From Dysosmobacter sp. (lineage in GTDB: Bacteria; Bacillota; Clostridia; Oscillospirales; Oscillospiraceae), in assembly GCA_022778785.1 (NCBI GenBank), contig JALFSO010000073.1, positions 1-32,190 on the forward strand: 32,190 nt of DNA, in the 5' to 3' direction. Numbering within the stretch: position 1 is the first letter of the stretch; each line of letters begins with the position of its first letter. Below the pieces are notes generated by a model. That model was not told the DNA's origin, ran no database searches, and was given only the letters and a program-made list of their open reading frames with translations. This document shows, piece by piece, positions 1-7,406 of this stretch. Position numbers and translations under genes: made by a program.

Positions 1-249
1 AGCACGTCGACCACAAAGCGTGGTTCGCCGCATCTTCGGAAAACGCTGTACCAGATCGTCTGCACATATCTCAGAAAAGCGCCGGCAGACGAGCCGGTGT
101 ACCAGTTTCTCGATAAGAAACGCGCTGAGGGCAAGCCATACTTTGTATACATGACCGCCGCACAGAACAAGTTCCTACGGATCTACTACGCCCGTGTGAA
201 GGAATGCCTGGAGGCTTTTGACGCACAGCAGGGCACCTCACAAGGATAA
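1..249 (+). CDS. IS110-family transposase, C-terminal fragment cut by window edge
   Basis: Frame 1 is open from base 1 to a TAA at 247-249, giving 82 residues without a start. The translation contains TTKRGSPHLRKTLYQ and later KKRAEGKPYFVYMTAAQNK, which match the C-terminal (transposase_20, IS116/IS110/IS902) domain of DEDD-type IS110 transposases. The KRGSP.LR motif and the Y..KRAEGK motif are typical of it. The N-terminal RuvC-like catalytic domain would lie upstream of the window, so activity cannot be judged. IS110 elements lack normal terminal inverted repeats and use a bridge RNA encoded in a flanking non-coding end. The element's right end should lie in the following few hundred bases but I cannot place it. 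Confidence 0.8.
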   Translation, partial: STSTTKRGSPHLRKTLYQIVCTYLRKAPADEPVYQFLDKKRAEGKPYFVYMTAAQNKFLRIYYARVKECLEAFDAQQGTSQG

Positions 250-685
250 ATCAGATTGATACTTTATCCCGGCTGGCGAAGCTTTTTCTCCAGTCTGTTT
301 TGTTATGCCCTTTTTCAGTCGCGCAAATTTTGCGGGACTTTTTTCATTTCAGCTATTGACTTTTGTTTGCAGGACTCCTGATTTTGGTTTAGACCCTGGT
401 ATACCCAGGGTCATTCAAGAGGATAATATATCGTCAATTTACCATGAATTTACGAAATTGAGGGCTGTTCCTGATATGATATAAATTTCGGTATTACAAA
501 ACCGCCTTTGGGGAAACGCATCCTGAGCTCTGATTTGTGGTCATTCGCCTGTTTGGATGACTAAAGCGGACGCATCTGCGGGAATACGCTTCCCGACCCT
601 GAGATTCTCAGCCGGAGCATGAAAAAACGGCAATATTATAATATATAACAATACAGCATGACTTCATTGATAGGAGATATTGGAC
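250..685. other. Non-coding stretch between IS110 end and recombinase
   Basis: No convincing gene is seen. Besides the hairpin at 317-344 it holds an 8-bp inverted repeat, GACCCTGG-tatac-CCAGGGTC (392-412). A TATAAT hexamer at 637-642 lies in an AT-rich run 44 bases before the recombinase ATG and is a plausible -10 element, but no good -35 is visible. The stretch 500-610 contains loosely repeated GGAAACGCATCC / GGAATACGCTTCC motifs of unknown meaning. Confidence 0.4.
317..344 (+). terminator. Intrinsic-terminator-like hairpin after the transposase
   Basis: AGTCGCGCA pairs with TGCGGGACT with one internal mismatch and is followed by six T. It lies 67 bases after the transposase stop, so it could end transposase transcription or be part of the non-coding end of the insertion sequence. 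Confidence 0.5.
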
Positions 686-1531
686 ATGGAAGAACACAGA
701 TTGACTTCGGAAAAGATTCTGGCGTATGATCATTGGCTCCGGCATGAGGAACGGGCGCCGGGTACCATCGAGAAGTACCTGCGGGATATCCGGGCTTTTG
801 CCGCCTGCCTGGATGGCAAGGCCGTCACCCGGGAGGCTGTTGCCGAATGGAAGGAGGACCTGCTTTCCCGGCATTACGCACCGTCCTCCATCAACGCGGC
901 CCTGGCCGCGCTGAACGGCTTGTTTCATTTCCAGGGCTGGGATGACTGCCGGACGCGGTTCCTCAAAGTACAGCGGAGGATGTTCCGGGATTCTTCCCGC
1001 GAACTGACACGAAGCGACTATGACGCGTTGATTGCCGCGGCGCGGGGCAGGGAGCAGGAGCGGCTGGCCCTGCTCATGGAGACCATTTGTGCCACCGGTA
1101 TCCGTGTGTCCGAGGTCCGGTATATCACGGTTGAGGCGGCCAGACAGGGCCAGACGGAAATTGCTCTGAAAGGAAAGATCAGGACCATTATTCTGCCATC
1201 GCGGCTATGCCGGAAGCTGCGCAAATATGCCGCAAAACAAAAAATCGTTTCCGGTGAGCTGTTCCTCACCAGAAACGGAAAACCATTGAGCCGCCGCCAG
1301 ATCTGGGCGGAGATGAAGCGGCTCTGCAAATATGCACATGTGGATCCTGCAAAAGTATTTCCCCACAATCTGCGGCATTTATTTGCCACGACTTTTTACC
1401 ATACCTGCAGAGATGTCGTAAAACTGGCAGATGTACTGGGGCATTCTTCCATTGAGACGACCAGAATTTACCTCCTGACCTCCGGAACAGAGCACCGGCG
1501 GCAGCTTGACCGTCTGGGCCTGGTCTCGTAG
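686..1531 (+). CDS. Tyrosine-type site-specific recombinase
   Basis: This 281-residue protein has a SAM-like N-terminal DNA-binding domain (about 10-95, with YAPSSINAALAALNGLF) and a C-terminal catalytic domain. The catalytic set is visible: Arg140 in CATGIRVSEV, probable Lys164 in LKGKIRT, His227 and Arg230 in PHNLRHLF, His253 in LGHSS and the nucleophile Tyr262 in RIYLLT. It should therefore cut and rejoin DNA through a 3'-phosphotyrosine. ATG686 is preferred over TTG680 because AGGAG (672-676) is then 9 bases away. It lies upstream of a paralogue without these residues and then the surface locus, which suggests DNA inversion, excision or integration, but no recombination site is proven. 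It could instead be the integrase of a larger element. Confidence 0.85.
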   Translation: MEEHRLTSEKILAYDHWLRHEERAPGTIEKYLRDIRAFAACLDGKAVTREAVAEWKEDLLSRHYAPSSINAALAALNGLFHFQGWDDCRTRFLKVQRRMFRDSSRELTRSDYDALIAAARGREQERLALLMETICATGIRVSEVRYITVEAARQGQTEIALKGKIRTIILPSRLCRKLRKYAAKQKIVSGELFLTRNGKPLSRRQIWAEMKRLCKYAHVDPAKVFPHNLRHLFATTFYHTCRDVVKLADVLGHSSIETTRIYLLTSGTEHRRQLDRLGLVS

Positions 1532-1552
1532 GACAGAACCGACATTCCGCAT

Positions 1553-1673
1553 ATTTTTAAGGCGCGATTATGTGATGAAACCTTAAAAATGGCAAAAAAT
1601 GAGCAGCTTATCATCCAATGAATGGATAAAAAGCTGCAAAAACCCAGCTGCAAAAATTTCCTTTTTGCGGCTG
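1553..1673. repeat. Cluster of inverted and direct repeats between the two recombinase genes
   Basis: Three structures sit one after another. ATTTTTAAGG (1553-1562) and CCTTAAAAAT (1581-1590) are perfect 10-bp inverted arms 18 bases apart. GCAGCTT (1603-1609) and AAGCTGC (1631-1637) bound a second stem, extended inside by ATCCA/TGGAT. CAGCTGCAAAAA (1645-1656) and TTTTTGCGGCTG (1662-1673) form a third stem with one G-T pair. AGCTGCAAAAA also occurs as a direct repeat at 1632-1642 and 1646-1656. They could be transcription stops or recombinase binding sites. Confidence 0.5.
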
Positions 1674-1902
1674 AAATTATTGCGTTAAAAAACGAAAAGG
1701 GTCTTGAATTCAAATGGAAAATATGGTAATGTTACACATGAACGATGTAGCTATCTCATATAGCTATGTGTGGCCATTGCGACAGAATGTCAATTCCGGG
1801 ATAAAGAGGGCCAGATCTGTGAGGGACTGTGCAGCAGCGGCAAAAGCTCCGGAGGACTTCCGCTGGGCCCGGTAAGACGACAGCGTCCTGCTGACTCCGG
1901 AG

Positions 1903-2658
1903 TTGATCGAGGAGTATCTGGAGACCTTGCAGGAGACCGGCTGCACGCCGAATACGCTGAACACCTACCGGATGAAGCTGACCCAGCTTTATCAATATCT
2001 GCCTGAAGACAAACGCATCCGGCCCGGCACGCTGACCCAGTGGCAGGACGATCTGCTGGATGCGGGCTATGCCCCCAGCTCGGTCAATGTCTCTACCGCT
2101 GCCGCCAATGGATTGATCATTTACTGCGGGCACCGGGAGCTTCAGACGGAAAGACCGCTGAAATGCGACCCCACTATCCAGCCGGAACTGACCCGGAACG
2201 AATATCTGCGCCTGCTGTCCACGGCGAAGCTCCTGGAGAAAGAACAGGTGTACTTGCTGATCAAGGTGCTCGGCTCCATGGGCTTGGCGCTTTGCGATCT
2301 TCCCCAGCTGACCGTACAGGCTGTACAGGATGGAAAAATTCGGATTTCTTCCGCGATTCTGCATATCCCGGGCTGCCTACAGGAGGAACTGCTGGACTAC
2401 ATACACAGGAAAGGGCTTACATCCGGACCTGTATTTGTGACAAAGATGGGGAAGCCCATCAGACGCACCAGCGTCACGGCTATGATCCAGCGGCTGTGCC
2501 GGGACGCACAGGTTCCCTGTGACAAAGCCACGCCCAGGTGTCTCAGAAAGCTGTATCAGACCACACAGGCCAGCATCCAGGAGAATGTTGTCCTGCTGGT
2601 GGAGCAGGCCTATGACCGCCTGCTGGAAAAGGAACAGCTTACCATCGGATGGAAGTAG
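1903..2658 (+). CDS. Degenerate tyrosine-recombinase-like protein, catalytic residues lost
   Basis: A 251-residue open frame parallels the recombinase just upstream. TPNTLNTYRMKLTQLYQYL and YAPSSVNVSTAAANGL match its N-terminal domain, and PRCLRKLYQTTQ matches its HxxR box. Of the catalytic set only the second Arg (R215) is kept: the Arg of TGIR aligns with Ala129 (MGLALCD), the His of HNLR with Arg212, and no LGH or terminal Tyr box is recognisable. It should not be an active strand-transferase; it may be a DNA-binding accessory factor or a decaying gene. The start is uncertain. TTG1903 begins right at the conserved core with a weak Shine-Dalgarno, and in-frame sequence from ATG1714 is interrupted by TAA at 1873-1875, so N-terminal truncation by nonsense mutation is possible. 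Confidence 0.6.
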   Translation: MIEEYLETLQETGCTPNTLNTYRMKLTQLYQYLPEDKRIRPGTLTQWQDDLLDAGYAPSSVNVSTAAANGLIIYCGHRELQTERPLKCDPTIQPELTRNEYLRLLSTAKLLEKEQVYLLIKVLGSMGLALCDLPQLTVQAVQDGKIRISSAILHIPGCLQEELLDYIHRKGLTSGPVFVTKMGKPIRRTSVTAMIQRLCRDAQVPCDKATPRCLRKLYQTTQASIQENVVLLVEQAYDRLLEKEQLTIGWK

Positions 2659-2707
2659 GCGGGGCGTGTATGAAACCATACGCCGATGCACGGTCAGACG
2701 GTGATCG

Positions 2708-2747
2708 GGGACGGCAGCATACAATACCGTCCCGGCTTACATGCCGG
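2708..2747 (+). promoter_or_regulatory. Two adjacent hairpins upstream of the signal peptidase gene
   Basis: GGGACGG (2708-2714) pairs with CCGTCCC (2727-2733), and its 12-base loop contains TACAAT. Overlapping it, CCGGC (2732-2736) pairs with GCCGG (2743-2747). They lie between the degenerate recombinase and sipW. They could be attenuating structures, or TACAAT could be a -10 element, but no convincing -35 is seen 16-18 bases upstream. Confidence 0.35.
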
Positions 2748-2776
2748 ACATACATACTAGGAAGAGGAAACTACCG

Positions 2777-3325
2777 ATGAAAGTATTCGCAAAGCTCTGG
2801 AACATCATCTCCACCTTGATTGTGATCCTCATTGTCATTCTGGCGATCCTGCTGGGCGGCGTCCGGCTGGTGGGCCTGCGGCCCTTCGCCGTGCTCTCCG
2901 GCTCCATGGAGCCGACTTATCATGTGGGCTCGCTCATCTACGTGAAGTCCTGCGACCCGGAGGACGTGGAGGTGGGCGACCCCATCACCTTCGTGCTGGA
3001 TGAAAACCTCACCGTCGCCACCCACCGGGTCATCGACATCGACCCCGACGGCGAACACTTCTACACCAAGGGCGACGCCAACGACGCCGCCGACGGCGCG
3101 CCCGTCTACTACAAGAACCTCATCGGGCGGCCCGTGTTCACCATCCCCTACCTGGGGTACTTCTCCAACTGGATCACCAATCCCCCGGGCATGTACGTGG
3201 CCATCGCCGCGGCGGGGGTGTTCCTGATCCTGCTGTTCCTGCCGGACGTGCTGAAAAAGGCCGACGAGGCGGACCAACGGGCCGCGGAGAAGAAAAAGGA
3301 GAAAGAACAGGCGGAGAGCCGCTGA
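2777..3325 (+). CDS. sipW: SipW-type (ER-type, S26B) signal peptidase I
   Basis: A 182-residue membrane protein that should cleave the special signal peptides of the TasA-like proteins encoded next to it. It has an N-terminal membrane anchor (about 8-29), the catalytic serine box LSGSMEPT with Ser43, and THRV with His83 in place of the lysine of bacterial-type peptidases. The GDAND box follows (Asp100, Asp103, Asp106). A C-terminal membrane helix (about 135-155) is followed by a Lys/Glu-rich cytoplasmic tail. ATG2777 is chosen over ATG2741 because GAAGAGG (2761-2767) is correctly spaced and the anchor then starts naturally. It is the first gene of the TasA-like string, as expected for a dedicated peptidase. 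Confidence 0.88.
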   Translation: MKVFAKLWNIISTLIVILIVILAILLGGVRLVGLRPFAVLSGSMEPTYHVGSLIYVKSCDPEDVEVGDPITFVLDENLTVATHRVIDIDPDGEHFYTKGDANDAADGAPVYYKNLIGRPVFTIPYLGYFSNWITNPPGMYVAIAAAGVFLILLFLPDVLKKADEADQRAAEKKKEKEQAESR

Positions 3326-3402
3326 AGCTGTTTGTGATGCCCGGGAGAGGAACGGGCTTGCAATAAAAACTGTTATCAATTTTTGGAAGGAGACCGAAAA
3401 CT

Positions 3403-4065
3403 ATGAAAGCAAGAAAGATCCTCGCAATGGTCATGGCTTTGGCCTTGACCGCAGCCCTCGCCGTCGGCGGCACGCTGGCGTACCTGACGTCTCAGGACAC
3501 CGTCACCAATACCTTCACCGTCGGTAAGGTCGCCATCACTCTGGATGAGGCCAAAGTGAATACGGCTGGCGAACCTGTGGATGAGAATGGTGCTAAGGTT
3601 GAGCGCCTCAATGCTCCCCGCGTTGCAGAGAACAGCTATCACCTGCTGCCGGGCCACACCTACACCAAGGACCCCACCATCACCGTTAAGGCGAACAGCG
3701 AAGAATCCTATATCCGTGTGTTTGTAAGCATCAATGAGCAGGCTGATCTGGATAAAATCTTTGCTCCCGATGGTATTGATTTGCGCACTGTCCTGACTGG
3801 TAGCAGTGACAATTGGACTTATGCTGGTGACAAGGTGGAAGACGATACTAGAACCTATGAGCTCCGTTATAAGACCACTGTTAGCGCCGGCAATACAGAT
3901 GAAAAGCTGGATCCCGTATTTACTGCTGTTGTGATTCCTGGTGAGATTACCAACGATGATTTGGCCACCATTCAGGATCTGAAGATCACTGTTGTTGCTC
4001 AGGCCATCCAGGCCGACGGCTTCGATACCGCTGACCTTGCTTGGGCTGCTTTCAAGGCTGCCTGA
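3403..4065 (+). CDS. TasA/camelysin-like secreted fibre subunit 1
   Basis: This 220-residue protein has a short basic N-terminus, a hydrophobic stretch (about 5-22) and GGTLAYLTSQD, the processing-site pattern of SipW-dependent signal peptides. It carries the family hallmarks VTNTFTVGKVAITL, LLPGHTYTKDPTITV (the xPGxxxxKDPxVxV box) and SYIRVFV, and a C-terminal AQAIQADGF...AWAAF motif shared with its neighbours. The family forms Ig-like beta-sandwich subunits that assemble into extracellular fibres in Bacillus (TasA). GGAAGGAG precedes the ATG. It follows sipW by 77 bases and is probably co-transcribed. Assembly in this organism is inferred. Confidence 0.8.
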   Translation: MKARKILAMVMALALTAALAVGGTLAYLTSQDTVTNTFTVGKVAITLDEAKVNTAGEPVDENGAKVERLNAPRVAENSYHLLPGHTYTKDPTITVKANSEESYIRVFVSINEQADLDKIFAPDGIDLRTVLTGSSDNWTYAGDKVEDDTRTYELRYKTTVSAGNTDEKLDPVFTAVVIPGEITNDDLATIQDLKITVVAQAIQADGFDTADLAWAAFKAA

Positions 4066-4102
4066 TCCCTCCGCAGCCTGACCACATAGGAAAGGAGGAA
4101 GC

Positions 4103-4729
4103 ATGATGAAGAAGAACAAGATCCTTGCTCTGGTGCTGGCCTGCGTCATCTGCGTGGGCATCGGCATCGGCGGTACGCTGGCCTGGCTGACTGCCACCAC
4201 GGGGGATGTCACGAACACCTTCACCACCAGCGATATCGATATCACGTTGGCTGAAACCAAGACTGACTTCAAGATGGTTCCCGGATGCACCATCGAGAAG
4301 GACCCCAAGGTCACTGTCAAGGCTGGCAGCGAAGCATGTTATCTATTCGTCAAGATTGAAGAATCCGAAGACGCTAAACTGAGTGACTACATAGCTTATG
4401 CGGTTGCCTCTGGTTGGGAGAAGCTGACCGGCGTAGAGGGTGTGAACAACGTCTGGTACAAGACCATAACGACTGCCACCACCTCGGATACAGCATATGA
4501 CATTCTCGGAGCTGGCACCTATACGGAAAATAGCGTGACCTACTCTTGGAACGCCAATCAGGTTCTGGTAAAGCCGAGCGTCACCAAGAAGATGATGAAT
4601 GACCTGACTGATGCGACTCGGCCTACCCTGAAATTCACCGCCTACGCTTCTCAGTATATGAAGAACAACACTGAGCACTTCGAAGCTGCTGATGCTTGGG
4701 CCAACATCTCTACTCTTTCCACCCCCTAA
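4103..4729 (+). CDS. TasA/camelysin-like secreted fibre subunit 2
   Basis: This 208-residue protein starts with MMKKNK, a hydrophobic segment and IGGTLAWLTATTGDVTNTF, a SipW-type signal region. MVPGCTIEKDPKVTV repeats the PGxxxxKDPxVxV box, followed by CYLFVKIEE in the place of the usual AYIRV strand. The C-terminus has FTAYASQY...FEAADAWANI, a divergent form of the shared AxAxQ...AW motif. AAAGGAGG (4091-4098) lies 4 bases from ATG4103 and 7 from ATG4106, so ATG4106 may be the real start. It is shorter than subunits 1 and 3 and is probably a minor or specialised subunit; function is inferred from the family. Confidence 0.78.
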   Translation: MMKKNKILALVLACVICVGIGIGGTLAWLTATTGDVTNTFTTSDIDITLAETKTDFKMVPGCTIEKDPKVTVKAGSEACYLFVKIEESEDAKLSDYIAYAVASGWEKLTGVEGVNNVWYKTITTATTSDTAYDILGAGTYTENSVTYSWNANQVLVKPSVTKKMMNDLTDATRPTLKFTAYASQYMKNNTEHFEAADAWANISTLSTP

Positions 4730-4784
4730 CCCGTTTGCAAAAACCCTTCACATAAACCAAATTTAAAAAAGGAGCGTACACATC

Positions 4785-5609
4785 ATGAGAAAAAAGATCG
4801 TAGCACTGTCCATGGCAGTCCTGATGCTGGCCGTTTGCGTCATCGGCGGCACCCTGGCTTACTTCACGGACACCGATAAGGAAACCAACACCTTCACTGT
4901 CGGCAATGTTAGCATTGACCTGATTGAGTCCCAGTATCATCGTGTCAACGCCGGTAAGGGCGATGTGGGCGATGTCGCAGAGCCTCTGCAGGGCGGCTAC
5001 CTGTGGGCTTCCAATGTGACTCTGGAAGGTACTCCCGAAAATACCAAGAACTTTGTCACCTCTGGAGAGACCTGGAGTGGCAAGTATTTCTCCGATGCTC
5101 AGATCGAGGCCGATGCTGCGACTTACAAGGACGGATATTTTGCTGAGCATAATAATATGATGCCCGGTTCCAATGTCCGCAAGAACCCCTATGTGAAGAA
5201 CACCGGCGCTAATGATGCTTACATCCGTGTCCGCGTTCTGATTCCCGTCTCCCTGTTTGACGTGATCGACAATGGCCCCTCCTATTGGACTACTACTGCC
5301 ATGTATGAAGGCGAAGTCACTTCCAATGCTGTTGACGCCTATCTGGCTGCCGGAAATACCGCAGCTAACGTTCCTGTTGTCGAGCGCAACAGCATCAAGT
5401 ACTACGAGTTTGACTTCACCTATACCGATGCTGTCAAGCCCGGCGAACTGACCTTCTGGAATGTTTGGGGCAACATTGCTATCAACAAGAATGCCACCGC
5501 TGAACAGCTGGCAAATGTTCAGTCTTTCGATGTTATCTTTGAGGCTGATGCTATCCAGGCTGACGGCTTTGCCAATGCCACCGAGGCTTTTGCTGCGTTT
5601 GACGCCTGA
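4785..5609 (+). CDS. TasA/camelysin-like secreted fibre subunit 3
   Basis: At 274 residues this is the longest of the small TasA-like proteins. It has MRKK, a hydrophobic helix and IGGTLAYFTDTDKETNTFTVG at the N-terminus. MMPGSNVRKNPYVKNTG and DAYIRVRVLIP form the core box, and EADAIQADGF...EAFAAF matches the C-terminal motif of subunit 1. About 60 extra residues lie between the signal region and the PG box (roughly 45-125). GGAG lies 10 bases before the ATG. A GC-rich hairpin follows 23 bases after the stop, then a 199-base gap before the next subunit. It is a good candidate for the main structural subunit, by inference only. Confidence 0.8.
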   Translation: MRKKIVALSMAVLMLAVCVIGGTLAYFTDTDKETNTFTVGNVSIDLIESQYHRVNAGKGDVGDVAEPLQGGYLWASNVTLEGTPENTKNFVTSGETWSGKYFSDAQIEADAATYKDGYFAEHNNMMPGSNVRKNPYVKNTGANDAYIRVRVLIPVSLFDVIDNGPSYWTTTAMYEGEVTSNAVDAYLAAGNTAANVPVVERNSIKYYEFDFTYTDAVKPGELTFWNVWGNIAINKNATAEQLANVQSFDVIFEADAIQADGFANATEAFAAFDA

Positions 5610-5632
5610 TCCCGCACCCAACAACTTCACTA

Positions 5633-5658
5633 CCCCGGGGAGGGTTTCCTCCCCGGGG
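5633..5658 (+). terminator. Strong GC hairpin after subunit 3, without a U-tract
   Basis: CCCCGGGGAGG (5633-5643) pairs perfectly with CCTCCCCGGGG (5648-5658) around a GTTT loop. No T-run follows, so it may stabilise the upstream messenger or cause partial termination rather than act as a complete terminator. The following gap (5659-5808) has TATATA at 5746-5751 and may start a second transcript. Confidence 0.5.
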
Positions 5659-5808
5659 CCTAGCCCCATCAAGACCTATCGCATATTTCCCGCGTTTCTG
5701 ATCCCTCGCGTATGAATTCGGAAATTCCTGCCCTGACGGGCAGCCTATATAAATGGAGAGCCTGAACAACAATGTGTTTTCACACAGTAAGGAGAGGTGG
5801 TACCTGAG

Positions 5809-6471
5809 ATGAAGAAGAAACTGGTACTGGGCGGCGCGCTGGTGCTGCTGGCGGCTCTGATGGCATGGGGGACCTGGGCGTACTTCGTCAAGGACGTCCA
5901 TGTGACCAATGTCATCACCACCGGCACCATCAATATCACGCTGAACGACCATATGGAGGGCGCGACCGTCAGTCAGGACGGCTCCGTGGCCACCCTCACC
6001 GGCGTCATGCCCGGCGTCACGGTGGAGAAGACCGTCTCCGTCAGCAACGATGACGCGGAGACCGCCGGGGACGCCTGGATCCGTGTGAAGGTGGATACCA
6101 CCGTCACCGGCGCCGACGGCCAGCCTATGGACGATACATTCACCAGCGGCGACGCCGCTGAGCCTGTGGTGCAGATCTCCTTCGCCGGGGACGGCAAGTG
6201 GATCCAGGAGAAGGACGCCTCCGGCGCCCCCACGGGATACTATTACTACGCCACCCCGCTGACCCGGGGCGAGCAGACGGTGGACCTTTTCAACGCCGTG
6301 ACGCTGAACAAGCTGCTGCCCAACCCCTACCAGGGCTGTCAGGTGGACATCGCCGTCAGCGCCCAGGCGGTGCAGGTGAAGAACAACAACAGGAACAGTG
6401 ACGGCAGCATCATCACCGAACTGACTGCCGGCACGCTGAGCGCGGTCAAGGGCTGGCCCGCCGAGAACTGA
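5809..6471 (+). CDS. TasA/camelysin-like secreted fibre subunit 4
   Basis: This 220-residue protein begins MKKKLVLGGALVLLAALMAW and continues GTWAYFVKDVHVTNVITTG, a SipW-type signal region close to that of TasA itself (GTWAAF). VMPGVTVEKTVSVSND and AWIRVKVD are the core box, followed by a GYYYYATPL strand also seen in the subunit encoded at 10493-11086. AVSAQAVQVKNNN is the C-terminal motif. ATG5809 is chosen over GTG5797 because GAGGTGG lies about 8 bases before it. Its codon use is more GC-rich than that of subunits 1-3. The next gene starts 18 bases on, so it is operonic. Confidence 0.78.
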   Translation: MKKKLVLGGALVLLAALMAWGTWAYFVKDVHVTNVITTGTINITLNDHMEGATVSQDGSVATLTGVMPGVTVEKTVSVSNDDAETAGDAWIRVKVDTTVTGADGQPMDDTFTSGDAAEPVVQISFAGDGKWIQEKDASGAPTGYYYYATPLTRGEQTVDLFNAVTLNKLLPNPYQGCQVDIAVSAQAVQVKNNNRNSDGSIITELTAGTLSAVKGWPAEN

Positions 6472-6489
6472 GAGAGGAGGAACTGAACC

Positions 6490-7395
6490 ATGAAAAGAAG
6501 ATTACTGGCAGTTCTCCTGGCAGCAGTATTGGTATTGATGTTTGTTCCTGCTGCCATGGCGGAGGAGAACGGGAACAGCGACGAGAGCGTTGGAAGCGTG
6601 TCCTCTGTGGAGAGTTCTGAAAATCAGGAGAACACGACAACTGATCCTGAACAGGGCGCTGAGACTCCCTCTGATCCCGAGCAGGGCACTGATACACCCG
6701 CTGATTCCGAGCAGAATCCGGGGGATTCCTCTGATCCTGCTGCGCCTGCTGAGAATCAGCCTGCAGATCCCACGCTCCCCAGCACTCCCGATATCCCGGA
6801 AATCCCTGATTCTCCGAATACCCCGGAGACTCCTGAGATTCCGGAAGATCAGCCCGAGCAGAAGCCTGAGGAGAATCCGGCCAAGGAACTGACGGAAGAA
6901 GAACTGGAGAGCTACTATCAGCAGTGCAAGTCCAATCCGGACACTGGTGTGACCGACGAACTGACGGAAGCACAATGGGAACAGCTGAAAGCGTATATCG
7001 AAAAGCGGGACGCTGAGGAAGCCGCGAAGCAGCAGCCTGTAACCTCGGCGAAGCCTGTGGGCAGAGACGGCCACATCGACGGCTGCCTGGAAGGCTGCAC
7101 CGGCGTAGACTGCGATTGCCCCTGCCATCAGGGTCTCTATGGCCGCATCATGGCCTGTGAGACACTGGAGGAGATTTACGCAATCGCTGACGCAGCCACG
7201 GACGAGGAACTGAATGCCCTCACCGACGAGGAGAACGAGGCTATTGAAGCTTACATTGAGTCTTTAGAGCCGGAGCCCCTGCCCGCAGTGGTGATTGAGA
7301 GCGAGCCCCCGGTTCCCAGTGAGATCGTCTATGGCACGGTGTCCTTCGACAATGTGGCACCCTTTGGCGCTCCGGTCGTGGGCGGAGCTGAGTAA
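6490..7395 (+). CDS. Secreted Pro/Glu-rich repeat protein with Cys cluster
   Basis: A 301-residue protein with a standard Sec signal peptide (MKRRLLAVLLAAVLVLMF, predicted cut after PAAMA), unlike its SipW-type neighbours. Residues 30-135 are a low-complexity spacer of DPEQGxxTP, SDPEQ and IPEIPxxPxTPE units, likely extended and wall-spanning. It is followed by acidic segments beginning ELTEEELESYY and ELTEAQWEQL, a Cys cluster GCLEGCTGVDCDCPCH (about 198-213), and a second acidic helical region. No LPXTG, SLH or membrane anchor is present. It lies 18 bases after subunit 4 and 11 before the VWA gene, so all three are probably translated from one messenger. I do not recognise a family; a linker or scaffold role is an inference. 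Confidence 0.7.
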   Translation: MKRRLLAVLLAAVLVLMFVPAAMAEENGNSDESVGSVSSVESSENQENTTTDPEQGAETPSDPEQGTDTPADSEQNPGDSSDPAAPAENQPADPTLPSTPDIPEIPDSPNTPETPEIPEDQPEQKPEENPAKELTEEELESYYQQCKSNPDTGVTDELTEAQWEQLKAYIEKRDAEEAAKQQPVTSAKPVGRDGHIDGCLEGCTGVDCDCPCHQGLYGRIMACETLEEIYAIADAATDEELNALTDEENEAIEAYIESLEPEPLPAVVIESEPPVPSEIVYGTVSFDNVAPFGAPVVGGAE

Positions 7396-7406
7396 GGAGG
7401 CAGAGG

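Noticed and set aside
1714-1875. 53-codon frame upstream of, and in frame with, the second recombinase
   Set aside because: It ends at TAA 1873-1875 and resembles no known domain. It may be leader or remnant sequence, so it is mentioned only as start-site uncertainty.
2708-2733. Invertible promoter (TACAAT between inverted repeats)
   Set aside because: The arms are 7 bp and the loop only 12 bases, too small for a tyrosine-recombinase inversion. It is better read as an RNA hairpin.
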